Origin: Symbiodinium natans
Lineage: Eukaryota; Sar; Dinophyceae; Suessiales; Symbiodiniaceae
Length of the DNA: 64,000 nt
Direction of reading: 5' to 3'
Assembly (NCBI GenBank): GCA_905221605.1
Contig: CAJNDS010002807.1
Span: 1-64,000 of the forward strand
The position numbers and the translations under genes are program-made. This document shows positions 7,872 through 18,599 of the stretch, piece after piece; position 1 is the first letter of the stretch; each line of letters opens with the position of its first letter. The notes under the pieces were generated by a model. The model was given only the letters and a program-made list of their open reading frames with translations, had not been told where the DNA came from and did not search any database.

Positions 7872-9689
7872 TCAATGTAGGTAAGCCGCGAGACCGGCGA
7901 CCATTGTGGCCACTGCTGCTGTGCCAGCTGTGTTGGATAACTTCGGAAGTGACCAAGCTTTCACCATGGCTTGGTATGCTTCGCTCTTGGGGTTGGCCTC
8001 CGCGAAGACAGTGAGACGTGTGGCTATATCCTTTTGAGCTTGCAGTCTTGGTCCACTCAGCTTCAAGGTATTTATCCACGACGTAGCCGATGGTGCTGCA
8101 TATCGCGTCAGCGAGCTTGTGAGTTCGTGAACCTGTTTGATTTTGTCCATCTTGATGGCCTCAGACTGTTCCGCCTTGGGTGCAATGTCGCTGAGGTACT
8201 GGATGAGTTCATCGGTGTCGAAGGTCTTCACGAGGTCAAGCAGCACCTTGTTCTGTCTGGTGTTGGGCGAGTCAAATGGTTGGGGTGCCGGGGAGGGCTT
8301 GGGCGTGGGGGCATCTGAAACCGGGCTGGGTTGGTAGGATGGTGTGTCTATGCCGCCGATGTGAGCGTCATCAAAGTCCGCGTCCACGTGGGTTTGGAGT
8401 TGGGCTGGAGGGGGCGGAGGTGGCATGGTCTGGATCGATGGAGCTTGGTTAACTGGGTTTGTTTGGCTGATTGAGGCTGGTTGGGAGGTGCTTGCCATCT
8501 GGGCCATGGGTACGGTGGCGTGTGCTCCTGCTTGTGTCAAAGAAGGCTGCGTGTGGCCTTGTGCCGCCTCGAAGAACTGTGGCATTTGTGTCTGGGTGGG
8601 TGGGATGATGCCTTGGGGAAAGGGTGTTTTGCGGTTCTGGCTGGCAAGTTGGGCACGTAGATTTGCAATCTCAGCTTCCTTCTCAGCAAGTTGAGCTCGT
8701 ACTTGAGGTTGGACTGCTGGTGGGTTGTTGTAGCGCATGAGGAGGTCTCCGATGTTGCTGACGAGGAGGTCCATGGCTTCTTTGCGTTGAGCTTCGCTAG
8801 GGAGCATCTCTGTGCCGTTCTTCCACTTCCAGTAGTTGACTGCAATGGTTTCGACACGAATGCCTCGGTTGCGAATGAAGGTGGACAATTTCATGTGGAA
8901 GATCGCGTCCGGCAATGACTTGTGTCCTTGAAACTGTGTCCATCTCCCATTCGCTAATTGTCGAAGCATATAGTTGTGTTTGCCTTCGAAAGCCACTTGC
9001 CAAACTTTGATGTCCAACGGATCCATACCTGACGTACCGTTCTTGCGTGCCGATGCTGTGGTCGGAACCGTTCTGGGCATCTGTAGTCCACCGTACTGGT
9101 TTTGGTCGTAGAGCGTGTCCGTGGTGTCCCAATGCTCCGGGAGGTCGTTGTCAGGTTGACTGAAGATGTCTCTCAAGATCTCTTTGGCTCGGGTTTTGGG
9201 TTGAGTGGGGTGGGGCGTAGTCGCGGTGGACGGTTGAGAGGTGGCCGGTGAGTTGCGGTACACTGGAAGTCTCTGGTGGCCTGTAAATCTAGGGCTTCGA
9301 CTGCGTGCTGCACTTCTTGTGCTAAGGGAGCGTCTCGGACTATTTGTCCTTGATGATCGATGCTTCCCGTGTGTCTGTCCCGAGAGTGGAATAGAGCTTC
9401 TTCTTGATGCGAAGGAGGATCGGGGCTGGCGTGATCTGCTTCTCTGCCGCCTTGAAGGTCGTGGTGTACTGAATCTCCTGGACGGTCTGGCGAAGTGTCG
9501 CTCTTGGTGTCGGTCAGGAGAACGATTTCTGTAATCATCATGTCGTCGGGCTCTGTCCGTCATGTCGTGAATGCGATTTGGCTCTGAAGCGTGCTGTGAA
9601 ACTTGGGATAGATGCTGCAACGGCATGAACAAGCATGTAGAGCGCTCTCGATTCTCATGATCACATGCCGCGTGCATGGGATGTGTCAT
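7872..9689 (-). CDS. Arg/Ser-rich, coiled-coil protein of unknown function (605 aa)
   Basis: The family is not recognised. Residues about 45-150 are rich in arginine and serine (RQRSRSRQPR type), suggesting nucleic-acid binding. Residues about 225-325 form a compact region (DPLDIKVWQVAF...). A short coiled coil (AQLAEKEAEIANLRAQLA) precedes a proline/glutamine-rich linker (355-475) that includes a run of six prolines. A helical domain occupies 478-580, and the C-terminus (588-605) is small and hydrophobic, as in a tail anchor. A nucleocapsid or Gag-like role would fit the neighbouring nuclease and the basic N-terminus, but this is inference. The first ATG is used as the start; the region upstream contains no competing frame. 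Confidence 0.6.
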   Translation of the reverse strand: MTHPMHAACDHENRERSTCLFMPLQHLSQVSQHASEPNRIHDMTDRARRHDDYRNRSPDRHQERHFARPSRRFSTPRPSRRQRSRSRQPRSSFASRRSSIPLSGQTHGKHRSSRTNSPRRSLSTRSAARSRSPRFTGHQRLPVYRNSPATSQPSTATTPHPTQPKTRAKEILRDIFSQPDNDLPEHWDTTDTLYDQNQYGGLQMPRTVPTTASARKNGTSGMDPLDIKVWQVAFEGKHNYMLRQLANGRWTQFQGHKSLPDAIFHMKLSTFIRNRGIRVETIAVNYWKWKNGTEMLPSEAQRKEAMDLLVSNIGDLLMRYNNPPAVQPQVRAQLAEKEAEIANLRAQLASQNRKTPFPQGIIPPTQTQMPQFFEAAQGHTQPSLTQAGAHATVPMAQMASTSQPASISQTNPVNQAPSIQTMPPPPPPAQLQTHVDADFDDAHIGGIDTPSYQPSPVSDAPTPKPSPAPQPFDSPNTRQNKVLLDLVKTFDTDELIQYLSDIAPKAEQSEAIKMDKIKQVHELTSSLTRYAAPSATSWINTLKLSGPRLQAQKDIATRLTVFAEANPKSEAYQAMVKAWSLPKLSNTAGTAAVATMVAGLAAYLH

Positions 9690-9798
9690 GCTTACATGTC
9701 ATGGGCAGGGCAGTGATCGCTCCGGAATCAAGTCACGTTGCATGGGTGCACATGGTATGGTGAAACAAGGTCGGCAACTCTCTCTGCAAATGATACTT

Positions 9799-11265
9799 TC
9801 AACGTGCATGATGCCACTCATGTGGTTCTTCTGGTCGATCCTTCGTGGTACATCGTTGTAGTTCAAGGAGAGCTCGTCGTTGGCCAATGAAGTCTTCCCA
9901 CTCCTGCTGCCGCGTCGGTGTGGGGACAGCCTGGTTCGGTTCAAGTGGAGGATCATGGTGGAATGGTTGGAACACTCCATCCAATGTGAACCAACTGTGT
10001 TGATGAACATGTCGAGCGTGGCGGCGTTGCGATTGCTGGCCTGGGTCAGCTTTGATCCAGAAAACTGAATGGTTTCTGGTCAAAGTAGTAGTGGCAAGTG
10101 GTAGTGCAAGCCATCTGAACGGTGTTTGTGGTTCCTGCTGAGATTGGAACCACGCCCAGTCTGCATGTGCTTCTCTAACACTGCTGGCCGGTATGGCTAT
10201 CATGGGAATGTTGCCTTCGTCGTCGATCTTGTAGAACTTTTCCGATATTTGCGGTTGACTGGATTGTCTGGTATCATGGCCACGTGATGCATGGCACGGA
10301 TCAGCAAACGTGAAAATAAGTGGATCCCATAGTCGGTGAAGTACGTGTGCTGCTTTGGTGGATATTTGGATGGCATGAAGCTGTTGTGACGTCATCGGTA
10401 TGGCGAACCTGGGCGTCCAAATCATGTGTGGGATCACGTCGTGGAAGATGTGGTCAACGGTGAGCTTGGTTCTGATGTCGGATTCCAATGGTGCCGTCCA
10501 TGGAGATGTGGTGGTCAACTTTTGCAATGTGTCGGTCCATATGTTGGTCGGCCAATGATCTGGTAGTATAAAAGTATCATCCTCATAATCCGACTGAGTG
10601 GTCGCATCCACACTAGGCCACGTTCTGTGTAGTTGTACGTCGGCATGGATTTTGCGAAATACGATGTTGCTGACGGCCTGAGAGGTCATGATGCCGGAGA
10701 TGGTGTTGTATCTGGCTGTCATGGGTTGGTGAAACGGAGGATTGGTGTTGTGGATCACGACGCATAGGTCTTGTGTCTTGGGTAGGATGGGCACAAGACC
10801 TGCTGTGCTAGGAACAACTTGCGTGGCCCAAATCCTGTGGAAGTGAACGCACGTTTGTTCCAGCCTGGCCATGAGTTGAGGGTCCGCAAAATTGTGTGCG
10901 AAAATCCAGAGTTCCTCGTTGACGCTTTTGAACTTGACGTATCCCCAATGCCACAGCTGGTATATGTTGGGCATAGTGGTCATATCGGGGTTGGTGCCTT
11001 TGCGTACCATCATGCGAAACTGGTATGCCGTGAACTGCAGGATGCGAAGTCCAGAGGGGCCCGTCATAATGTCCCTGAATAGTGTTTTGACTTGGTGGTG
11101 CCGGCGCTTCTCGGAGTCCTCTTTGAGGGATTCTGCGTGGCGGATCATCTGTACGTGAGTAGCCGGGTCATCGATATACTCGTTCCAGGACATGAGGACG
11201 CTTCTCTGTGCCTCTTGAGTGATGGACGGGAACTTGTGGACGAGCTGCTTGGGTAGAAAACTCAT
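9799..11265 (-). CDS. Unknown 488-aa protein of the minus-strand cassette
   Basis: No domain is recognised. The protein has many tryptophans and histidines and is soluble in character, with no signal peptide or membrane helix. Its ATG overlaps the stop of a 121-codon upstream frame (ATGA at 11262-11265). A second upstream frame (11440-11168) runs into the same region one base out of register, so the true N-terminus may extend further right through a frameshift. Position as first long frame of the cassette and lack of enzyme motifs would suit a structural or capsid-like protein, but nothing in the sequence proves this. Confidence 0.6.
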   Translation of the reverse strand: MSFLPKQLVHKFPSITQEAQRSVLMSWNEYIDDPATHVQMIRHAESLKEDSEKRRHHQVKTLFRDIMTGPSGLRILQFTAYQFRMMVRKGTNPDMTTMPNIYQLWHWGYVKFKSVNEELWIFAHNFADPQLMARLEQTCVHFHRIWATQVVPSTAGLVPILPKTQDLCVVIHNTNPPFHQPMTARYNTISGIMTSQAVSNIVFRKIHADVQLHRTWPSVDATTQSDYEDDTFILPDHWPTNIWTDTLQKLTTTSPWTAPLESDIRTKLTVDHIFHDVIPHMIWTPRFAIPMTSQQLHAIQISTKAAHVLHRLWDPLIFTFADPCHASRGHDTRQSSQPQISEKFYKIDDEGNIPMIAIPASSVREAHADWAWFQSQQEPQTPFRWLALPLATTTLTRNHSVFWIKADPGQQSQRRHARHVHQHSWFTLDGVFQPFHHDPPLEPNQAVPTPTRQQEWEDFIGQRRALLELQRCTTKDRPEEPHEWHHAR

Positions 11266-11627
11266 CCGGTTGGGGTAATACCGGATGACTGGTGGCCGTC
11301 TTCTTGTAGTTCCCAGTGGTGGGGCTCCACTTGTGGCAACATGTGTAATAGTTCAGGTTTGATTGGGCGTCTCCACCATGGCGCTTGCCCTGGTTCGAGT
11401 TGATCAACTGGTAGAACTGGAAGAAGGTGACCGTGGTCATGATGTTGTGAAGTCAATTGTGGATCTACTTCTTGCCCTAAGCTGTCATAGATTTGCTGCA
11501 GGCTGGTAGCCATGGTGCCTCGTGTATGAACTCCGGGATTGCGAAGCGGTGATCTTGATCGATCCGGACTAGGTAGTTCTCCGTGATGGGGTACTCGTCG
11601 ATCCAGCAGGACCGAGACAGTGAGCAT
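11262..11627 (-). CDS. Small ORF upstream of the cassette (121 aa)
   Basis: The frame is rich in histidine and proline and overlaps the next start by four bases. It has no recognisable domain. It may be a leader, or the remains of a longer 5' ORF. Confidence 0.25.
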   Translation of the reverse strand: MLTVSVLLDRRVPHHGELPSPDRSRSPLRNPGVHTRGTMATSLQQIYDSLGQEVDPQLTSQHHDHGHLLPVLPVDQLEPGQAPWWRRPIKPELLHMLPQVEPHHWELQEDGHQSSGITPTG

Positions 11628-11639
11628 ACCCTGCAGGCT

Positions 11640-11925
11640 GGGGTTGAGGGTTAGGGTTCAACTCAGGCTACAACCTCGGGACGGGCCAACCCTAGCCCAG
11701 GTTAAGGTTAAGGTTAACCCGGACCCTAACGTGGTATTAGGGTTCGAATTCGACCCGAACCCCAACCTGAGTTAGGGTTCAGGTTGACAGAAAGCCCAAC
11801 TCCAGGTAGCAGGTTAGGATAGCCTGAACCCCAACTCGCGTTCGGGTTGGGTTAACCCCAACCCTACCTGACAGCAGGGTTGGGGCTAACCCGAACCCTA
11901 ACTCCAGCTCCTTTCCTTTCCCTTA
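11640..11925. repeat. Degenerate telomere-like block of mixed polarity
   Basis: Motifs such as GGGTTAGGGTTC, CCCGAACCCTAAC and GTTAAGGTTAAGG alternate in both orientations. The core is closer to TTAGGG than to the TTTAGGG used elsewhere in the window. It borders the start of the minus-strand cassette. Confidence 0.6.
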
Positions 11926-12966
11926 CCCTTACTCCTTTCTTCAGCTTTTCCATTCTACACGGGGAGAGGGGTGGGCTGGCAACAACAAGCAGCAAATGAG
12001 GGGGGGGTGGCTGCGGCAGAGGTGGAATTTAAAATCATTCTCCTGATACTTCTCCAATGATTTTCGAAAAATGAGCACAAGAAACAAAAACGAGAAACCA
12101 GGGGGATGGAAAAACACAAAAGAAGAGAGCCGGGTTTTGCAAAAGGCTGCATACCATTCAAAAGAGTCCTCTTAGACTCCAGAAACTTCTTCGGGCTTGC
12201 ATGCTGGACAGATGGCAACATAGGCCTGACGGATGCGTTGGAGTTATAAGGGCATGCTACGTATGATTATGTGGTCAGCAGGAATTGCATGGATTGTCTA
12301 CTACTCAAAATAAAGACATGGGGTGACCTGACATTATAAATTGCTGCTGAAGCATCATCTCCCACGACTTTCAAGACTTGTTTCAGAGACCAGCGAAGTT
12401 TGTCTGTAACTGTCGCGCCAAACGCAGAACAATAGTGGAACAACCAGAGGAATGCTCTGCAAGTGACCAGCAGGAAGCCGGGGCAAAGGTTATGGTTTTC
12501 TTGTTCCCACTAACACTGGCTTTAAGGCCAAGGCTGCCGTGCTGAATGAGTTTGAATGTGTGGATGTGGATCAACCAATTCAAGACTTGAAAATCATGCG
12601 CACCATATATTGCATCTTTCTTGTGTGCTTTCACGCGCGAACGCCGTTCCTGCTCTCGAGTTCCACAGGTCCTGAGTGGTGTGCGGCTGATTGAATGACT
12701 TGCTGCTCATGATTAATGTTCCAAGTAGTGAGGCCCAAGCGCATGGTCTGGCTCTTCTTGTGGCGGACTGGCGGCTTGCTGACCGCCAATCAAAACAAAG
12801 CACCGCAAAGAGGTTTTTTCAAAAATGGTTTTTGCTGCCAGCATTAGGGATCTTTCTTCAAAGCGGCTGAATAGCAGAATCACTGGCGCTAAAAAGCATG
12901 CCGATATGGCAAGATCTCTCCTTCAATGGTAACTGCAAAAGCTCCTCAACAGAACCCCAATTCTAG
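11926..12966. other. Intergenic, nothing recognised
   Basis: Only short overlapping frames without coding character were seen. Confidence 0.5.
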
Positions 12967-14567
12967 TCATATTAAGAATATTATTAATATTAATACTAAG
13001 ACTAAGATTACTAAGACTAATAAGATTAAGAAGATTATGAAGATCAAGAAGATTAAGAAGATAAAGCAGATGAAGAAGATGAAGAAGATGAAGAAGATGA
13101 AGAAGATGAAGAAGATGAAGAAGATGAACGAGATTCGTGAGATTCGTGAGATTCATGAGATTCATGAGATTCATGAGATTCATGAGATTCATGAGATTAA
13201 AAAAGATTCAAAAGATTAATAAGATAAATAAGATTACTCAGATTACAAAGATTAATAAGATTACTCAGATTACAAAGATTAATAAGATTAATAAGATTAA
13301 TAAGATTAATAAGATTAATAAGATTAATAAGACTAATAAGATTAATAAGATTAATAAGATTAATAAGATTCATAAGATTCATAAGATTCATAAGATTAAT
13401 AAGATTAATAAGATTAATAAGATTAATAAGATTAATAAGATGAATAAGATGAGTAAGATGAATAAGATGAATAAGATGAATAAGATGAATAAGATGAATA
13501 AGATGAATAAGATGAATAAGATGAATAAATGATGAATAAGAGATGAATAAGATGAATAATGAAAAGAAATAGATGAATAGGATGAATAAGATGAATAAGA
13601 TGAATAAGATGAATAAGATGAATAAGATGAATAAGATTCATAAGATGCATAAGATGAATAAGATGAAGAACATGAATAAGATGAATAAGATGAATAAGAC
13701 GAATAAGATGAATAAGATGAATAAGATTAATAAGATGAATAAGATGAATAAGATTCATAAGATGAATAAGATGAATAAGATTCATAAGATGCATAAGATG
13801 AATAAGATGAATCACATGAATAAGATGAATAAGATGAATAAGACGAATAAGATGAATAAGATGAATAAGATTAATAAGATGAATAAGATGAATAAGATGA
13901 ATAGGATGAATAAGATGAATAAGATGAATAAGATGAAGAAAAATGATTAAGATGAAAAGATGAATAAGATGAATAAGATGAATAAGATGAATAGATCATA
14001 GATTAAAAAGATTATGAGACTAATAAGATGAATAAGATGGATAAGATGAATATTAGTAATAGATGAATAAGATGAATAAGATGAATAAGATAAGAAGATT
14101 AATAAGATTAAGAAGATTAATAAGATTAAAACGATTAAAAGGATTGTAAAGATTAAAAGTTAAAAGGATGAATAAGATTAATCAGATTAATAAGATTAAT
14201 AAGGTTGATAAAATTAATAGGATTAATAGGATTAATAAGATTAATAAGATGAATGAGATGAATATGATGAATAATATGAATAAGATGAATAAGATGAATA
14301 AAATGAATATGCTGAATAAGATGAATAAGATGAGAATAAGATGAATAAGATGAATAAGATGAATAAGATGAGAATAAGATGAGAATAAGATGAGAATAAG
14401 ATGAGAATAAGTTGAGAATAAGATGAGAATAAGATGAGAATAAGATGAGAATAAGATGAGAATAAGATGAGAATAAGATGAGAATAAGATGAGAATAAGA
14501 TGAGAATAAGATGAGAATAAGATGAATAAGATGAATAAGATTAATAAGATTAATGAAGATTATTAAG
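12967..14567. repeat. 9-bp minisatellite AATAAGATG/AATAAGATT, about 1.6 kb
   Basis: Tandem nonamers vary at the last base and by local blocks (AAGATGAAG, GAGATTCAT). The array gives spurious Lys/Met/Asn-rich frames on both strands. Confidence 0.95.
14363..14520. repeat. 11-bp variant block ATGAGAATAAG
   Basis: An 11-bp higher variant, nearly uniform, sits inside the nonamer array. This points to local recent expansion. Confidence 0.85.
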
Positions 14568-14692
14568 ACGCGGTCTTTTCAGGACCACGAAATCCGATGC
14601 CGCTCATTGTTGGAAACCCGCTTTTTGTGGCGTTCTTTACGGGACAACAGGAGGATCAAGCCTCTATAAAACCCCAAAGGTCCCTTTAAGGG

Positions 14693-14748
14693 AAACCCTA
14701 AACACGAAACCCTAAACCCTAACCCTAAACCCTACACTAAACCCTCCT
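14693..14748. repeat. Short CCCTAAA-type array
   Basis: Degenerate CCCTAAA/CCCTAA copies. The surrounding stretch 14568-15036 holds no gene I can support. Confidence 0.7.
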
Positions 14749-15036
14749 TTAGTCCCTTGAGTTCTGGATGGAACTTGAAACTAGACGGCATCCTCCCCCT
14801 GGAGGCGGCGGAAGCGTCATGGCCCTTCAGATAGTCAGGGGCCGAATTACCATCCTAAGGGTTGCTTACTAAAAGTAAACCATCCAGAACCCCAAGGCCC
14901 TTTTAAAATTTTGAAGCACCTTACATGACTTCTGAATTCCACTGCTTGATGTTAGGGCGATGCTTCAAGGCGCGGGTTTCAAGCGGCTCCGTGAACAGAG
15001 GCAGTGCTCTCACCCGACAGGATGAGGGCATCTACT

Positions 15037-15152
15037 TGGAGGATCATGGGACTTAGTAACTAGGGTTATAAGAGAGGTAACTTTTGTTCTGGTTACGTGC
15101 AGCCCCAATTCGAGTTCCTATAACCTTACTCACTAAGTCCCATGATCCTCCC
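15037..15152. repeat. Inverted repeat around GGATCATGGGACTTAGT
   Basis: The left arm at about 15037-15070 and the right arm at 15117-15152 (ACTAAGTCCCATGATCC) are inverted copies spaced by about 50 bases. A third, direct copy of the right arm lies at 15531-15562. The unit is MITE-like in size and structure. Confidence 0.7.
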
Positions 15153-15275
15153 ACTAGACATCAAGCGGATTTTGGCTTGAGAGCCATCGTGTTCTCGCGG
15201 GAAGCTTCATGCCAGCAGCCATTTGGGGTTTCTCAGCAAGTCCTTGCCCCGTTTCCTCGCTTCACTAGCTTGCCG

Positions 15276-15505
15276 ATGGCCATGGCTCTCCGCAGCTTTG
15301 TTGCCGTGGCTCTGCTAGCCGTCGTTGTGGCCGAGGACATCCCTCAACTTCCCGCGACGGCGCTGGAAGCGCTGCCCCAGAGCTTCTGGGACAACTTCGT
15401 CTACTGCAAGTGTGGCTTGTCCTGTGCGGAGAAGGATGGCTCCATCGGCAAGGCTCGCCCTTCTCGCACCCGTAACAAGTGCAACGTGGTTTTGGGGTAT
15501 ATGTG
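15276..15505 (+). CDS. Possible first exon of a secreted protein
   Basis: From the ATG at 15276 the frame encodes a good signal peptide (MAMALRSFVAVALLAVVVAE), then about 55 residues with four cysteines (YCKCGLSC and NKC). The frame is open further upstream, but that part has no coding character. The end is probably spliced: GT dinucleotides follow the NKCNV codons, and the stop at 15504-15506 would then be intronic. The exon lies between two copies of the GGATCATGGG-type repeat. No downstream exon was identified, so the product is unknown. Confidence 0.35.
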
Positions 15506-15794
15506 ATACTTGGAGGGTTTAGTGTGCTTGTAAGGTTACTTACTGAGTCCCATGATCCGCCCAGCAGTGAAATTGTAAGACTGTAAGAGCATCATGTTGT
15601 TAATTCTTCAGGCTTCTACACTATGTGATGGCCTTGGACATTCATAGGCAAGCAACCTCTTGCCGGCGTTTCCCGAAGCTGAACCTCGTGTCTTCTCCTT
15701 GCCACTTCTACAACGCCCCCGAAATTGAAGCCCGAACCCTAAACGCCAAGAAACCCCTCAACAACCTAAACCTTAAACCATACTAAGCCCTCAG

Positions 15795-15926
15795 AAACCC
15801 TAAACCCTAAACCCTAAACCCTAAACCCTAAACCCTAAACCCTAAACCCTAAACCCTAAACCCTAAACCCTAAACCCTAAACCCTAAACCCTAAACCCTA
15901 AACCCTAAACCCTAAACCCTAAACCC
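15795..15926. repeat. Perfect (CCCTAAA)n array
   Basis: About 19 uninterrupted copies, preceded from about 15728 by degenerate copies. Confidence 0.97.
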
Positions 15927-16054
15927 TGGCAAGTGTCGCTAGATTCATCCTGCCGGGCTTGGATCCTTCCCAAGGTGCAGAGGCGTTCAGACACGTGACA
16001 GGACCGTTGCCAAACAGGGGTCATAATCCTTATACAGTTATGGTATAGTGTAGC

Positions 16055-16345
16055 AAGTGTGTGTTGTGTGTGTGTGTGTGTGTATGTATATGTATTTGTA
16101 GAGGTAGAGGCAGAGGCAGACGTAGACGTAGACGTAGTAGACGTAGACGTAGACGTAGACGTAGACGTAGACATAGACGTAGACGTAGACGTAGACATAG
16201 ACGTAGACGTAGACGTAGACGTAGACGTAGATCTTTATCTATATCTATATCTATATCTATATCTATATCTATATCTATATCTGTATCTGTATCTGTATCT
16301 GTATCTATATCTATATCTACATATACATATGCATATATACATAAT
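16055..16345. repeat. Compound microsatellite (TG)n, (GACGTA)n, (TATCTA)n
   Basis: Three adjoining simple repeats produce spurious Val-Asp and Leu-Tyr frames. Confidence 0.95.
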
Positions 16346-18185
16346 TACACAGACACACACAATTTACCCCAAAGCCCTTGTCTAACGATAGCCCGTAAAC
16401 AGTTCTGCTATGATGTACCCCAATAGCTTCTTCCAAGTGCATGCTCCCACGAAACATGAGCCCTTGATTCTCAGAAACTCCCGCGAAGCCATACTGCCTG
16501 CAGAATTAGGAAACCTTTCTGAAGGCATGTGGCTGCCTGGTATGCCCGGAGAGCAACGGCACCTCCCTGCGCGGCAGTCAGCCCTCCCATGCCGACCAGA
16601 AGTCTGCGGTGAGTGCTGAGATTGAACAGGCACGGCAAGGGCCTTAATAATCGGACTATGACTAGGTGTTGTGGGCCCAATATGGTCTATTCTACCCTGC
16701 ACCATAATACTATTTCTTTTGATTCTGATGCGACCATTACGACCCAAGCCCGCCGCGGTGTTTGTTCGTGAAACGTCACCAATATGCAAGCATGGACCAG
16801 GACGTGTCCTGGCTGTTGAAGCTGTCGCGTTGCGCCTAGTTAACGCTGTCACCACGACGAGTCGAGTTTGGATAGGGCATGCGAATTTTGAAGCACCGAC
16901 TGCCTCGTACAGAATCCTTCCAACCCAGCCGACATTCCGGTCATTCCCTGGGTTTTTCCGGACGGTGAGTGCCGACAGAGTAGGTAGTGTCTGTGACTCC
17001 CAGAATTCGCACCATGACCCCAGTACAGTTTCCGATTACCCGATGAAGACACGGCCCAACGTAACACCAAAACAAGGCCCTCAACCCCAAGACTCTGAGC
17101 TTTTGAGCCCAAACTCCTTGGGGCACGACCCCCCAGGTGCCGGCGCGGCAGGGCACCCCCCAGGTGCCGGAGAAAAGCTTCGCTTCCGGCTGGGACCTGC
17201 CATCCGTCAGCCCGGTCTCTTGCACCTCTGCAAGTTGGCATGTAGGGGGGGCTCTAAGTCCCTATAAGACTTCGGACGCCTCTCTCTTGCAGTCCCCTAG
17301 ATGACTAAAGCATCAGAGGTCTACTGAGACTACCTGCATGCTTCAGCATTCCCACTGCTAGTGTTGCGATTCGCATCTCAGAGTTTGCTTGAGATTCACA
17401 CGCTCAGACCTACTCTCACGACCCTTGACATAGCTGCCGGAAAGAGGTCTCGCGTTGCTTCCTCCCAGCCCGAAGCCTCAAGCCCTGAATGTTTGTGTTC
17501 AATGCCGTGATCTCGCCGGTGAGGCCCTTGCGGCAAGTACTGTGCGAAGGGACGCATTCTCGGACTTTGGAACTACTGGTGCTTCCGCGACTTCGAAATT
17601 GATTTGGAACGCTTTGTACTTCGAATGTTTGGGGTATTCACGTCCTAAAGGTTTCTGGTGGGCTTGAAACTATGGGCTGACCAAGAGCCGGATAATGACG
17701 TGAGGCTACGAGTGCAAGACTTGCTGAGCATTTTGGCAATTGGAAGCCATCTCCTTTCTGTACAGATTTTTGGATCCTGTCGCACATAGATGCGCATCCC
17801 CCGACGCAACTATATGCGTCTGCCAGCCCCTGCGTCACTTTTGATTGATGGGGTAGCTGGGAGATCTTTGTTCAGCAAGCTGCGTCGCACAGTTGGGTGG
17901 CAGGATTGCGGAGGAAGCCTCCGAATTCAGGTGCAGCACAGGCCACAGCCACGACGTGTGCTCAAGCGTTGGAAGGAGCTCACACAGTTGACACACCGGC
18001 GCGCTGTACGTACTCACGTCTCCTCTTCGGGGATCGCTCCGCTGCTGTTTCAAAAAACGAGCCGTCACCCCACCGATGCGGCTAGGTTTCTGCAAGACGG
18101 AAATTGCCTGCTATAGAACCCTAACTAATTACACCTAGTTTTAGGGTTCCATTGAATTATTTTGCAGAACAATACTATACAGGAC
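16346..18185. other. Gene-poor stretch, no supported gene
   Basis: A 198-codon plus frame at 16671-17267 and a 157-codon minus frame at 16382-16855 overlap other open frames and show no domain. I do not call them. Confidence 0.4.
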
Positions 18186-18290
18186 CTCTCAAGCCTCTGA
18201 ACCCCTCAATCCTAAACCTTACACCCTACACCCTAAACCGTGCACCCTAAACCCTAAACCCTAAACCCCTAAACCCTACACCCTCAACCG
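18186..18290. repeat. Degenerate CCCTAAA array
   Basis: CCCTAAA, CCCTACA and CCGTGCA variants. Confidence 0.7.
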
Positions 18291-18413
18291 TGCACCCCGC
18301 AATCGAACGGCTCACGGTTCGGCATGGCGAGAAAAAGAGCGATGATTGTACAAGAACACCAGGACGACCATACTTACAGTCTCTGGTTCTTGAGCAGTAA
18401 TTCCAGTGATCTT

Positions 18414-18597
18414 GATTACGAAGGATACTCGTACTCTGACGTAAGAGTGTCCAAGTCCCAATGCCAAGCATGGCCCGCAGCATCACACTGCCACTTATCC
18501 TCATAGTCAGCATCATCACCATCATTGTCATCAGCGTCATAATCATAATCATCATCCTCATCCTCCTCGTCGACATCACCAGCACCAGACTAAACCT
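18414..18597 (-). CDS. Possible terminal exon with acidic run
   Basis: Read on the minus strand, the CAT/CTC-rich tract at 18510-18580 encodes a dense Asp/Glu run (DVDEEDEDDDYDYD). It is followed by a non-repetitive tail containing WQCDAAGHAWHWDLDTL, which ends at a stop near 18414. The tail argues for real coding rather than pure repeat. No upstream exon was found, and the repeat origin of the acidic part is an alternative. Confidence 0.25.
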
Positions 18598-18599
18598 CG

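Larger units (their letters stand above)
6562..11640 (-). mobile_element. Minus-strand multi-ORF cassette with GIY-YIG nuclease, truncated by the retroelement
   Basis: Three long frames (488, 605 and at least 432 residues) run right to left with small gaps of 110 and 12 bases, and a small upstream frame overlaps the first by four bases. Such packing is unlike intron-containing dinoflagellate genes and suits a mobile element or integrated virus-like unit. The GIY-YIG nuclease is the only domain recognised. Permuted Penelope-like elements carry GIY-YIG before the reverse transcriptase, so the missing part may lie left of the window, beyond the inserted retroelement. The family is not assigned. 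Confidence 0.5.

Noticed and set aside
12923-13950. Long Lys/Met/Asn and Leu/Met/His frames
   Set aside because: They come from a 9-bp tandem repeat that keeps phase; there is no non-repetitive coding part.
16059-16426. Val-Asp and Arg-rich frames
   Set aside because: Products of the (GACGTA)n and (TATCTA)n microsatellites.
16671-17267. 198-codon plus-strand frame
   Set aside because: The opposite strand is also open, and no domain, signal or splice context supports it.
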